From: Chitinophagales bacterium
GTDB taxonomy: Bacteria > Bacteroidota > Bacteroidia > Chitinophagales > Chitinophagaceae
Assembly (NCBI GenBank): GCA_015655015.1
Contig: JAATFV010000215.1
Coordinates: 1 to 61,514 of the forward strand
Reading direction: 5' to 3'
DNA: 61,514 nucleotides
The notes under the pieces were generated by a model that was given only the letters and a program-made list of their open reading frames with translations, was not told the origin of the DNA and did no database searches. This document shows positions 52,701-60,903 of the stretch, piece after piece (the first letter of the stretch is position 1; each line of letters begins with the position of its first letter). A program made the translations under genes and the position numbers.

Positions 52701-52848
52701 TTAAGGCAATAGTAGCCCCCGGCAAAGGATTTCCCCTGTCATCCACGACCTTCCCGGTAACTACTTTTGTTTGAGAAAATGCTAGTTGTGTAAAAAATAC
52801 GCAAATAATAAGCAAAGAAAGCTTTGCAAGCAATCGATTTAATGGCAT
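49771..52848 (-). CDS. SusC/RagA-family TonB-linked outer membrane transporter (intact, no STN domain)
   Basis: This 1025-residue protein has a signal peptide (ending near QLAFSQ). A carboxypeptidase-like domain follows (VVTGKVVDDRGNPLPGATIALKGSSSG, about 29-105), then the plug (DVVVVGYGTARKRDLTGAVSSV, about 108-230, with the NPNQAVSIRLRGQTS stretch) and the barrel. The barrel ends with RSFTFGVNVTFK, whose last residue pattern fits outer-membrane targeting. Unlike the transporter of the first PUL it has no STN domain, so it is probably not controlled through an anti-sigma factor. It is coupled with the SusD gene at 48109-49755. Confidence 0.95.
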   Translation of the reverse strand: MPLNRLLAKLSLLIICVFFTQLAFSQTKVVTGKVVDDRGNPLPGATIALKGSSSGASTDAGGSFSLSVPASGGVLVISSVGFSPQEIDITNKTTVNVTLVPSTQSLSDVVVVGYGTARKRDLTGAVSSVASKDFTTGNLASPLQQIQGKVPGLSITVPGGDPNQAVSIRLRGQTSLTGGQTPLIVLDGVTLDDPNQIANIPPGDIASYDVLKDASATAIFGSRGANGVIVINTKKGRSGSPQVDYSGYIAIDRLAKQYPMANAAEWKQGAAAAGVDAATIAGFDHGGNTNWQEALTRTGVTHSHTVSLSGGSGGFTYRASVNYLKQEGIVLNTGREQVGLRFSAQQKALHDKLDLQVGIVNTQTSRKYADYNIFYEAYSSPPTYPVKNADGSYFAYSDFALQNPVAQQMGETNNGKENLTITYGTANYELISGLKIGVTGSITHFSNDMNFYQPVFPVVNNLNVGAVGGENRNSNKGDFHINYLKDFGKSNLAVTAVYEYNDFMYNNQASVGQGFLLDQNQANNLQGGVQSYARIFSYQEDYKLISFLGRVAYNYDSKYYVTASLRHDGSSKFGVNHRWGNFPSASVAWRISHEDFMKDVSWVNELKINAGFGVVGNQDAITPYNTQLTYAPVGNYYNAATGSYAQAYAPNQNANPNLQWEERHGKNIGLDFSLFHNRLSGNLNVFNDKTEKLLYNYSVQYPNASPTIVYPSILANVGTLTNKGQEFSLTGVLIKRQDFTWSVTGQMSFVKTKVTSLAGSYSNGATTLNVRTDNIPGGQAEGRGLSASPITYLKVGYSPYVFYLAHQEGLDQAGNELYDSAGRQTSNVNNATLHYIDPAPKFNYGITSNFTYVNWDLSFFLRGVSGQKIFNNTRLLLDNISRFAGNNGTKDALTNGIKNSPQVSDHWLENASFLRLENVTLGYNFHVKGLQNLRAYVAASNLFVVTHYRGLDPEVRNATTNVPFLSNYVATATGNSNLLAQGGNKGAIANQPPSPTEAYIDAAYQGDGFYPKTRSFTFGVNVTFK

Positions 52849-53209
52849 ACGAAAATGGTTTAATGACGGTCCGAAAATAAGACTTTATCAGAATTTAACA
52901 AAATAGGTTGTTAAATCCATTCATGCTTAAGGGAGACAAATCTTTCCAGATAAATGCTGCACAACAAAAAAGCCGGTCAGATAAATAATTAAAGACTAAT
53001 TAAAGACCGCCTGTAACTTGTAGCCCTATCAAAGGCCAGACCCGTCGCATGCGCCCGATCCATATCGCCCGTCCCCCGCCAGATACCTCCAGACACCTCT
53101 CCCGGTAACCTCTCCCAGCAATAGCTTATCCGCCTTCATTTAAGCTATCAAATAAGCATTAATATGTAAATTAGCTCCAGCGATTGTAAAAAACTATATA
53201 TATATCACC
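52849..53209. other. divergent intergenic region between susCD and the GH65 gene
   Basis: These 361 bases should hold promoters for both directions. An 8-bp perfect inverted repeat (atagctta at 53121-53128, taagctat at 53141-53148, 12 bases apart) lies about 62 bases before the GH65 start and is a candidate operator. Between 53080 and 53118 there are short degenerate direct repeats (cagatacctc, cagacacctctcc, ggtaacctctcc). No open frame of note. Confidence 0.45.
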
Positions 53210-55300
53210 ATGCGAACCATATATCCGGCCTCCGCTCTCCTTGCAATGGCAGGCCTCGCCCTTCTCTTCTGCCATCCGGCCCTTGCACAATCCGGCTCCC
53301 CGCAGACCTCACCAGCCCGCCAGGCGGCAACATCCGACACCTGGATCATCCGCACCGATACCATCGATCCCGCAAATTACTCCGGCATCACCGTCGCCAA
53401 TGGAATGATCGGCCTCGTCTCCTCCCCCGAACCCTTCAAAGTAAAAGATGTCGTTCTCAACGGCGCCTTCGATCTCTATGGCCGGGGACGGGTCAGCAAT
53501 ATCCTGAAGACCTTCAGCTTCGTAAATATGAACCTGGAGATCGACGGCGACCGTATCGACAACTTCGCCCGGGTCACCCACGGACAGCAGGTCCTGGACA
53601 TGCGGCATGCCAACCTGACCACCAGCTTTGACTATGCTGACAAGGCATCGGTCAGCTATACCTGGTACGCTTTACGGAATTTGCCCTACACAGCCCTGGT
53701 AGATATCACCATCACCGCCAAAAAAGACATAGAGATCATCCCGGCCAGCGTCATGGAAGCCCCCGACATGCTGAAAGACGTACAGAATTACTATAATGAG
53801 ATCGACAGGCCCCATGTCCGTATCTCTTTGCTGACCTCCACCGCCAGAAGCCCCACAGGGAAATTATTGATGGCCGCCTCCAATAGCTTCCTCTTCGATG
53901 AGCCGCACGGCTCAGAGCCCGCCGTCATTCATGAAATGTGGGATAACAGCATGCATTTGCTCAAATTTAAAAAGAAGCTAAAGGCCGGCTCCACCTACCA
54001 TTTTGCCCTGACAGGCTCAGCTGTCACCTCTGCACACAATGAAGACCCGCTCAACGAGGCCGAACGCCTTACCATTTTCGCCACCCTGGAAGGAAGCCGC
54101 CGCCTGATAGCATTTCACGATCGCGCCTGGGACGAACTTTGGAAGAGCGATATCCTTTTGGAAGGCGATGACAGCACCCAGCGGGACATACACTCCATGA
54201 TCTATCACCTTTATTCCTTCGCCCGGGAAGGCACTTCCTACAGCCTATCCCCCATGGGCCTTAGCGGACTTGGCTATAACGGGCACACCTTCTGGGACAC
54301 GGAGATCTGGATGTTCCCGGCCCTGCTCCTGTTACAGCCCAAAATAGCCGCTTCCCTGATGGATTACCGGTACCAGCGCCTGCAGGCTGCCCGCAGTAAT
54401 GCAGCTTCCCATGGCTGCAAAGGAGCCATGTTCCCCTGGGAGAGCGCTGCCAGCGGCAATGAAGAGACCCCCGTATGGGCCCTCAGCGGTCCCTTTGAAC
54501 ATCATATCACCGCCGATGTAGCCATCGCCGCCTGGAATTATTACTGTGTCACACAGGACAGGAACTGGCTGCGTGAAAAAGGTTATCCTATCCTGAAAGA
54601 AACCGCGGACTTCTGGACCAGCCGCGTAGAAAGGAACGGCCCCGGCCATTATGATATCCGGAACGTGGTAGCTGCCGATGAATGGGCGGAGAATGTAGAT
54701 AACAATGCTTTTACCAACGCGGCCGCCCGGGCGAACCTTTTCTATGCCGCCGAAGCGGCAAAGCTGCTGGGACTGACACCCGATCCCGACTGGACATTGG
54801 TGAGGAATAATATACCTATTCTCCACTTTCAGGACGGAACAACAAAAGAGCACGCCTCCTATAATGGAGAAAAGATCAAACAGGCAGACGTCAACCTCCT
54901 CGCCTATCCTCTGAAAGAGGTCAGCAACCCCGATGCGATCCGTAAAGACCTAGACTACTACGAACCACGTATTGGAGAAGGCCCTGCCATGACCCATGCG
55001 ATCTTCTCTATCCTGTATGAACGGTTAGGCTTGCCCGCCAAAGCATACCAGGCTTTCAAAAACGGCTATATCCCCAATTTACGGCCTCCTTTCAACGTTA
55101 TAGCAGAGACGGCCGGTGGCAACAACCCCTATTTCGCTACCGGCGCAGGCGGCTTGCTGCAAGCCATGTTAAATGGTTTCGGCGGATTGGAGATCACCCC
55201 CGCCGGTATCACCCAGCTGAAAACACACCTGCCCTCTCAATGGAGCTCTTTAAAAATGACAGGTATCGGGGCAGGCAAAAGAACCTATATAGTAAAATAA
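53210..55300 (+). CDS. secreted GH65-family glycoside hydrolase
   Basis: This 696-residue protein has a signal peptide ending near ALAQ (residue 27). The N-terminal beta-sandwich covers about 30-280. The (alpha/alpha)6 barrel has the GH65 motif GLGYNGHTFWDTEIWMFPALLL and the general-acid Glu491 in VVAADEWAENVDNNAFTN. In phosphorylases of the family the segment near residue 633 is a phosphate-binding His-Ser type; here it reads NVIAETAGGNNPYF, with Glu633 placed as a possible general base. That, plus export, argues for an inverting hydrolase acting on an alpha-glucoside such as kojibiose, trehalose or a related disaccharide, and not for a phosphorylase. The last point is inference. It is divergent from susCD. 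Confidence 0.87.
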   Translation: MRTIYPASALLAMAGLALLFCHPALAQSGSPQTSPARQAATSDTWIIRTDTIDPANYSGITVANGMIGLVSSPEPFKVKDVVLNGAFDLYGRGRVSNILKTFSFVNMNLEIDGDRIDNFARVTHGQQVLDMRHANLTTSFDYADKASVSYTWYALRNLPYTALVDITITAKKDIEIIPASVMEAPDMLKDVQNYYNEIDRPHVRISLLTSTARSPTGKLLMAASNSFLFDEPHGSEPAVIHEMWDNSMHLLKFKKKLKAGSTYHFALTGSAVTSAHNEDPLNEAERLTIFATLEGSRRLIAFHDRAWDELWKSDILLEGDDSTQRDIHSMIYHLYSFAREGTSYSLSPMGLSGLGYNGHTFWDTEIWMFPALLLLQPKIAASLMDYRYQRLQAARSNAASHGCKGAMFPWESAASGNEETPVWALSGPFEHHITADVAIAAWNYYCVTQDRNWLREKGYPILKETADFWTSRVERNGPGHYDIRNVVAADEWAENVDNNAFTNAAARANLFYAAEAAKLLGLTPDPDWTLVRNNIPILHFQDGTTKEHASYNGEKIKQADVNLLAYPLKEVSNPDAIRKDLDYYEPRIGEGPAMTHAIFSILYERLGLPAKAYQAFKNGYIPNLRPPFNVIAETAGGNNPYFATGAGGLLQAMLNGFGGLEITPAGITQLKTHLPSQWSSLKMTGIGAGKRTYIVK

Positions 55301-55512
55301 TTTCATATAGTAAAAAAATAGAAGCCTGTTACAATAAATTACACACTAACCTGTTTCTGTAATTGGAATAATAATTGCACAATCTAAGAGTGAATTTGCG
55401 GATCAAATAAGAGTTTTATTTAATGTTTTTTCCCCTTTTTTACTAAAAGCGTCGTATTTTTATTGTAAATAATATCCATCGATCAACCTGGTTTAAATCA
55501 TTTTCAAAATAT

Positions 55513-56406
55513 ATGGCTTCTCAAAATCCATTAAATTTTTTGAAAAAAACATTTGGAAACCTGTATTTTCTCATGTTCCTGAATGGTTTTTTAATCGCTT
55601 CCCTCTTCTATTTCAAAATGGAGGCAGCCTATGAGAATGGACTGTTCCTCTCTATAAAGACCAGCATTGATAGTAAAATAGACGCCAACGATACCCAGGA
55701 CTCCATTCTGCTGAAAGCGATGAATACCTGTAATACGCTGATGGTTGACAGAGCAGCTACCTTTCAGAACGGGGTCAGGCTCGGTCCCCAGGCCGACTTC
55801 TTTCACCCCGCTTCCGTAGATCTGATGACAGCCGGGGGAGCCTGCGGCAGCTATTCCGAGGTGCTGGCCAGGATCCTGCAAACCTATGATTACCCCATAC
55901 GCATCGCCCAAATGAAATCCAACGGCGTTTTCGCGGCACATAATATAGTAGAAGTAAAAACGGTTCATGGCTGGGTAGTGCTGGATCCCACTTTCAATGC
56001 GGCTTTCACCAGGCCCGATTCACGACTGGCCAGTTTTGCGGATGTACAGCATAACTGGAACTATTATTCCAAACAGGTGCCGCCCGGATATGATCTCAGC
56101 TACCGGTATGAAGACGTCAGATATTCGAACTGGACTAAAATTCCCGTTGTATTACCCGCTATTAAAGGAATATTAAACATCCTGCTCGGCGCCGAAAGAG
56201 CCAACACGATCTCCATTCGGAGCTATTTTTTAAAAATATACACCATTTACTTTTATATTGCCCTGTTCCTTTGTATCCCGATACTCCTCTATACGATCAG
56301 GAAGATCGTTAAAACAAAACTTTTCCCGAACCCGAATATTCCGCTCACCTTCAGCAATCTTGTAAAATATTTGAGACCAGGCCCCAATCGTATACAGAGC
56401 TTATAA
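55513..56406 (+). CDS. membrane-anchored transglutaminase-like protein
   Basis: This 297-residue protein has one N-terminal membrane helix (about 17-34) and one or two near the C-terminus (about 238-262, YFLKIYTIYFYIALFLCIPILLY). Between them is a transglutaminase-like cysteine-protease fold. Its catalytic triad can be placed at Cys111 (GGACGSYSEV), His143 (AAHNIVEV) and Asp158 (VLDPTF). The active site should lie outside the inner membrane, in the periplasm. Such proteins are often near exopolysaccharide clusters. Here the next genes are a sugar oxidoreductase and a polyprenyl glycosylphosphotransferase. The substrate is unknown; peptide crosslinking or cleavage are both possible. Confidence 0.8.
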   Translation: MASQNPLNFLKKTFGNLYFLMFLNGFLIASLFYFKMEAAYENGLFLSIKTSIDSKIDANDTQDSILLKAMNTCNTLMVDRAATFQNGVRLGPQADFFHPASVDLMTAGGACGSYSEVLARILQTYDYPIRIAQMKSNGVFAAHNIVEVKTVHGWVVLDPTFNAAFTRPDSRLASFADVQHNWNYYSKQVPPGYDLSYRYEDVRYSNWTKIPVVLPAIKGILNILLGAERANTISIRSYFLKIYTIYFYIALFLCIPILLYTIRKIVKTKLFPNPNIPLTFSNLVKYLRPGPNRIQSL

Positions 56407-56510
56407 CTACCGGGCTTTCTCCTACCTTCCCCTTCGTATATCCACTAAATGTGATAAGAAACATAATGCCTATATTTATCTTCAATTAATGTCTTTTATC
56501 CCGAACCGGT

Positions 56511-56533
56511 ATTCACCATTCTAATGTACGTTT
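56511..56533 (+). repeat. first copy of a 23-bp promoter-like direct repeat
   Basis: attcaccattctaatgtacg plus ttt matches 20 of 23 bases of the element at 56635-56657, 124 bases downstream. The -7-like part reads TACGTTTA here. It may be a decayed or alternative promoter. Confidence 0.5.
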
Positions 56534-56634
56534 AAGCGCAAGATCAATTATGTTATCGATGGCGCGCCTGAACCTGACACGGCAATTAAACCCTGATGAG
56601 CACAATAACAGGGTCCACAGTCTGTTGATTGTCT

Positions 56635-56658
56635 ATTCATCATTTTAATGTAGGTTTG
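56635..56658 (+). promoter_or_regulatory. likely promoter of the oxidoreductase-glycosylphosphotransferase operon
   Basis: TAGGTTTG (56651-56658) matches the Bacteroidota -7 consensus TAnnTTTG exactly and ends 20 bases before the ATG at 56678. A TTG 23 bases further upstream could be a weak -33 element. The surrounding 23 bases are repeated at 56511. Confidence 0.55.
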
Positions 56659-56677
56659 GCCCATAAAAATTTAATAA

Positions 56678-57652
56678 ATGCTTAAAGTAGGGGTTTTTGG
56701 AGTTGGACACCTGGGGAAATTTCATCTTAATAACTGGAAAGAGATCAAAAAAGCAGAATTAGTAGGATTTTATGACCCGAATGATGCAATTGCCCGGGAA
56801 GTCGAAGAAAAATACCAACTGGCCCGCTTTCCCGATCCGGAACAACTGATGGATGCCTGCGATCTGGTAGACATCATCGCACCTACCCCCTTCCATTTCA
56901 CCCTTTGCGAAAAAGCCATCCGTAAGGGTAAACATGTATTTGTTGAAAAACCTCTCGCCAACACCATGGAAGAGGCCAGAGAACTGGTAAAACTGGTAAA
57001 AGAATCCAATATCAAATTGCAGGTGGGCCATGTAGAACGTTTCAATCCAGCCTACCTGGCGGTAAAAACCATGCAATTGACCCCCATGTTCATCGAGGTC
57101 CACCGCCTCGCACAGTTCAATCCAAGGGGAACCGAGGTCAGCGTGATCCTCGACCTGATGATCCATGATATCGACATTATCCTCAGCCTGGTAAAGAGCG
57201 AGGTGAAAAATATTTCCGCCAGTGGCGTAGCCGTGATGACCGATACCCCTGACATAGCCAGCGTACGTATCGAATTCAACAACGGATGTGTAGCCAATCT
57301 CACTTCCAGCCGCATATCCATGAAAAAAATGCGGAAAATGCGCCTTTTTCAAAAAGATGCCTATATCGGTATCGACTTTCTCAATAAAAAAGCCGAAGTC
57401 ATTAAATTAAAAACACCCCAGGACCTGGATGTATTTTCCTTCGATATCGAAACACCAAATGGAAAAAAGACGATCGCGCTCTCCAATCCATCCGTGCCGG
57501 AAGTAAATGCCATCCGGCTCGAGCTGGAGAAATTCTGCGACGCCATCCTGGATAATACACCCACCCTGGTCTCCGAAGTAGACGGATTCAGGGCAATGGA
57601 TATTGCTCACCAGATCTTACAAAAAATAAAACACAATACCATCAACTCCTGA
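56678..57652 (+). CDS. Gfo/Idh/MocA-family NAD(P)-dependent sugar oxidoreductase
   Basis: This 324-residue protein begins with a Rossmann fold (LKVGVFGVGHLGKFHLNNW, the GxGxxG-like turn at about 7-13), followed by the family motif VFVEKPLANTMEEA. The C-terminal alpha/beta domain (about 125-320) holds the catalytic region with His in LMIHDIDIILSLV. Family members oxidise or reduce sugars and nucleotide sugars. Its stop is eight bases before the sugar transferase start, so the two form an operon, and it probably supplies or modifies a UDP-sugar for surface polysaccharide. The exact substrate is not known. Confidence 0.9.
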   Translation: MLKVGVFGVGHLGKFHLNNWKEIKKAELVGFYDPNDAIAREVEEKYQLARFPDPEQLMDACDLVDIIAPTPFHFTLCEKAIRKGKHVFVEKPLANTMEEARELVKLVKESNIKLQVGHVERFNPAYLAVKTMQLTPMFIEVHRLAQFNPRGTEVSVILDLMIHDIDIILSLVKSEVKNISASGVAVMTDTPDIASVRIEFNNGCVANLTSSRISMKKMRKMRLFQKDAYIGIDFLNKKAEVIKLKTPQDLDVFSFDIETPNGKKTIALSNPSVPEVNAIRLELEKFCDAILDNTPTLVSEVDGFRAMDIAHQILQKIKHNTINS

Positions 57653-57660
57653 CCCTGGTC

Positions 57661-59088
57661 ATGCCAGCGCATAAAAAACCACATAAGATCGATGTCCTCT
57701 GGTACCTGCTCAGCGACTACTTCACGGCCCTGGTAGCTTCCATTATATTTCACTTCAGTCGCAGAATGTTGCTATCAGAAGCCATTGTGGTAAACCATCA
57801 CCTGCTGCTGACCAACCGCTTCTGGCTGGGCACGATCACCATCCCCCTCTGCTGGCTCATCCTGTACGCAACGGTAGGGTCCTATACATCGCTCTACAAA
57901 AAATCCCGGCTGAACGAGCTCACCAACACTTTTGTTTACAGCATCACCGGCTGCACGATCATATTCTTCTCGATCGTCATCAATGACCCCGTAAAAGATT
58001 ATCATTACTTCTATAAAACCTATTTCATCTTCCTGTTCGCCCATTTTATTTTGACATTGTTGGGAAGAATTACAATTCTTAACCTGGTACGCAAACAGCT
58101 GGACGAAGGAAAGATCGTATTCAACGCGCTTTTGATAGGCAGTAACGCCGTAGCCACCAGGATCTATAAAGAATCGGTGGAAGGCCTCCGGTCCTCAGGT
58201 TATCAATATGCCGGATATGCCAGCAATGACAACCAGCACAACAATGGCATCGTCCGGTACCTCCCGCAGCTGGGCGCCTCCGAAGAGGTAGAACAGATCA
58301 TCGACCGCCATGATATTGAATTGGTGGTAGTCGCCCTGGAACGATCCGATAAAGAAGAAGTAGAAAAGATCCTTGAAAAGCTCAGCGACAAGGACGTGGA
58401 AATAAAGATCATGCCCAATACCCTCGACATCCTGTCCGGCTCCGTCAGGACAAGCAATGTATGGGGCGCCCTCCTTTCCGATATTCATACCGGCCTCATG
58501 CCCGAATGGCAGCAGAATATCAAACGGCTGATCGATGTACTGGTTGCAGTGCTGGGATTCATATTCCTGTCGCCCCTGATCCTCTACTCCGCGATACGCG
58601 TCAAGCTCTCCTCCCCGGGCCCCATTGTTTACCGGCAGGAAAGGATCGGCTATAAAGGAAAAAAATTTTTGATCTTCAAGCTCCGCTCCATGTACATCCA
58701 TGCGGAAGAGAACGGACCGGCGTTATCCTCTCACAATGACCAGCGAATTACCAATTGGGGAAAGACCATGCGCAAATGGCGCATCGACGAACTACTGCAG
58801 CTCTGGAATGTCCTGAAAGGGGAAATGTCTTTAGTCGGCCCCAGACCCGAACGTCAATTTTATATCGATCAGCTATACCATCGCACCCCCTATTTCCGCT
58901 ACCTGCTAAAAGTAAAACCCGGCCTCACCTCCTGGGGAATGGTCCACTTTGGATATGCGGAAAATGTCGATGAAATGATCGAACGTATGAAATACGATCT
59001 GATTTACATAGAAAATGTCTCTTTAGGCCTTGATCTTAAGATCATGCTGCACACCTTGCGCATTCTCTTTATGGCCAAAGGGAAGTGA
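57661..59088 (+). CDS. polyprenyl glycosylphosphotransferase for exopolysaccharide initiation
   Basis: This 475-residue membrane protein has four N-terminal membrane helices (about 15-135), a CoA-binding-like Rossmann domain (about 145-250) and the C-terminal bacterial sugar transferase domain. That last domain contains a membrane re-entrant helix (LIDVLVAVLGFIFLSPLILY), PIVYRQERIGYKGKKFLIFKLRSM and GEMSLVGPRPERQFYID. This is the WcaJ/WbaP layout: it transfers a sugar-1-phosphate from UDP-sugar to undecaprenyl phosphate, starting a repeat unit. It lies eight bases behind the oxidoreductase gene. Confidence 0.94.
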   Translation: MPAHKKPHKIDVLWYLLSDYFTALVASIIFHFSRRMLLSEAIVVNHHLLLTNRFWLGTITIPLCWLILYATVGSYTSLYKKSRLNELTNTFVYSITGCTIIFFSIVINDPVKDYHYFYKTYFIFLFAHFILTLLGRITILNLVRKQLDEGKIVFNALLIGSNAVATRIYKESVEGLRSSGYQYAGYASNDNQHNNGIVRYLPQLGASEEVEQIIDRHDIELVVVALERSDKEEVEKILEKLSDKDVEIKIMPNTLDILSGSVRTSNVWGALLSDIHTGLMPEWQQNIKRLIDVLVAVLGFIFLSPLILYSAIRVKLSSPGPIVYRQERIGYKGKKFLIFKLRSMYIHAEENGPALSSHNDQRITNWGKTMRKWRIDELLQLWNVLKGEMSLVGPRPERQFYIDQLYHRTPYFRYLLKVKPGLTSWGMVHFGYAENVDEMIERMKYDLIYIENVSLGLDLKIMLHTLRILFMAKGK

Positions 59089-59208
59089 GAGAGTAGCTGC
59101 AGGAAAAATCTGTAAGCTGCCTTGAGCAGGTTTTCAGCCATTAACACCAGATCCTGCATCGTGCTGCAAACAGGCATTATTAGTTCGTTTAACTTAATCG
59201 ATTGCTCC

Positions 59209-60873
59209 ATGAGTAAAAAAATATTCCTGTTCACTACGTACTGTTTTCTGCTTGCAGCCAATAGCTTACCGCTAACAGCTCAAAAAAAGCTTGCTGCTGA
59301 CAGCTTGCCGCTGGCAGCTCCCAAATGGCAACAGGAAGTCCACTACGACATCCGCGTCACCCTCAATGACAACGATCACTCCCTGATTGGTTTCGAAACA
59401 TTCCAATATATCAATCACTCCCCCGATACGCTCACCTGGTTATTCATTCACTGCTGGCCAAACGCCTATAAAGATCAGACTACCGCTCTCTATCAGCAAT
59501 TATCGAAGATCGAAGAAAGAAAAGGCAAACTAAAAAAAATAAAGGAGAATGGTTATATCAACCAGCTGGCATTCAAGGTCAATGGGATACCGGCCCTTAC
59601 CCAACCCCATCCTCAATACGCCGATATCCTCCGGCTCATGCTGCCGGGGAAGCTCCTGCCCGGAGCCGCCATCTCCATCACCACTCCTTTTTTCGTTAAG
59701 ATACCCTCCTATTTCTCCCGCCTGGGACATGAGGGAAAGAGTTATATGATCACACAATGGTATCCTAAACCCGCCGTCTATGACAGCAAGGGCTGGCACG
59801 AAATGCCCTACCTCGACCAGGGTGAATTTTACAGCGAATATGGCTCCTTTGACGTACATATCACCCTCCCTGCCGCATACGTAGTGGGAGCTACAGGCCA
59901 ATTACAGACAAAAGAGGAATTGGAAATGTACCGGCAGCTGGGCCGGACCGACCTGGCCGAAACAGGATCTTCCCCGACCGGGTCCGGCGCCTCCATAAAA
60001 GGTTCCTCCACTCCCCTCCACTATCGGGCAAAGGACCCAGCCGCCCTAAAAACATTGGACTATCATGCTGAGAACGTACACGACTTCGCCTGGTTTGCTG
60101 ATAAAACCTTTCTGATCAATTATGATACCCTGCAGCTGCCCTCCGGCAGGATCATCGACGTATTCTCCTGGTACCGCCCTAACGGCAACAAAGAGTGGAG
60201 ACATAGCATATCCTACATCAAAGACGCTGTCCTCCACTATTCAAAATGGATAGGCGAATACGACTATCCCGTGGTAAGCGCCCTGGAAGGCCCCGGCAAC
60301 ACTTCATCCGGCGGAATGGAATACCCTATGATCACCCTGATCACCAGCCCCAAAGCAGGCAGGGAAGACCTGGACGGCGTGATCGCCCATGAAGTAGGAC
60401 ATAACTGGTTCTATGGAATGCTGGGCAGCAACGAACGGGAACACCCCTGGATGGATGAAGGCATCAACACTTTTTATGAATTTCAGTATGAAGCAGAAAA
60501 ATACCGCAGCAATTCCGTGCTGGGCTCCATGATACCGGAAAAATTGCAAAAATCAGGAGTAGAAGAATTTCTGAACGCTGTCTATGATGTGCTCAACCAG
60601 CTGAAAACGACCGAACCCATCGAATCACCCGCAACAGCCTTCCCCTCCGAATTTGACTATGGCATCGTCGTATACGCGAAAACAGCTGTATGGATGCATA
60701 TCCTCGAAAAGGCCATGGGAAAAGACAGCTTCGAAAAAGGCATGAAGACCTATTTCTCCTGGTGGAAATTCCGGCACCCTTACCCGGAAGACCTGCGGGC
60801 CTGCCTGGAACAAAGCACGGATTTGAACCTGGACAAGCTCTTCGACCTGCTGAATAAGACGGGAATGCTGTAA
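59209..60873 (+). CDS. M1-family metallopeptidase (copy 1)
   Basis: I start at the ATG at 59209 (MSKKIFLFTTYCFLLAANSL), which gives a signal peptide ending near LTAQ; an earlier Met at 59122 has no signal character. The 554-residue protein shows the M1 exopeptidase motif GGMEYPMI, the zinc site HEVGH (394-398) and Glu417 in MDEGINTF, i.e. HExxH-x18-E. The family C-terminal helical domain is short. It should trim N-terminal residues from peptides in the periplasm or outside the cell. A short repeat (LPLTAQ, LPLAAP) lies directly behind the signal peptide. Confidence 0.92.
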   Translation: MSKKIFLFTTYCFLLAANSLPLTAQKKLAADSLPLAAPKWQQEVHYDIRVTLNDNDHSLIGFETFQYINHSPDTLTWLFIHCWPNAYKDQTTALYQQLSKIEERKGKLKKIKENGYINQLAFKVNGIPALTQPHPQYADILRLMLPGKLLPGAAISITTPFFVKIPSYFSRLGHEGKSYMITQWYPKPAVYDSKGWHEMPYLDQGEFYSEYGSFDVHITLPAAYVVGATGQLQTKEELEMYRQLGRTDLAETGSSPTGSGASIKGSSTPLHYRAKDPAALKTLDYHAENVHDFAWFADKTFLINYDTLQLPSGRIIDVFSWYRPNGNKEWRHSISYIKDAVLHYSKWIGEYDYPVVSALEGPGNTSSGGMEYPMITLITSPKAGREDLDGVIAHEVGHNWFYGMLGSNEREHPWMDEGINTFYEFQYEAEKYRSNSVLGSMIPEKLQKSGVEEFLNAVYDVLNQLKTTEPIESPATAFPSEFDYGIVVYAKTAVWMHILEKAMGKDSFEKGMKTYFSWWKFRHPYPEDLRACLEQSTDLNLDKLFDLLNKTGML

Positions 60874-60903
60874 TTTCGACCAACTTCATCCGGAAAGACT
60901 AAA

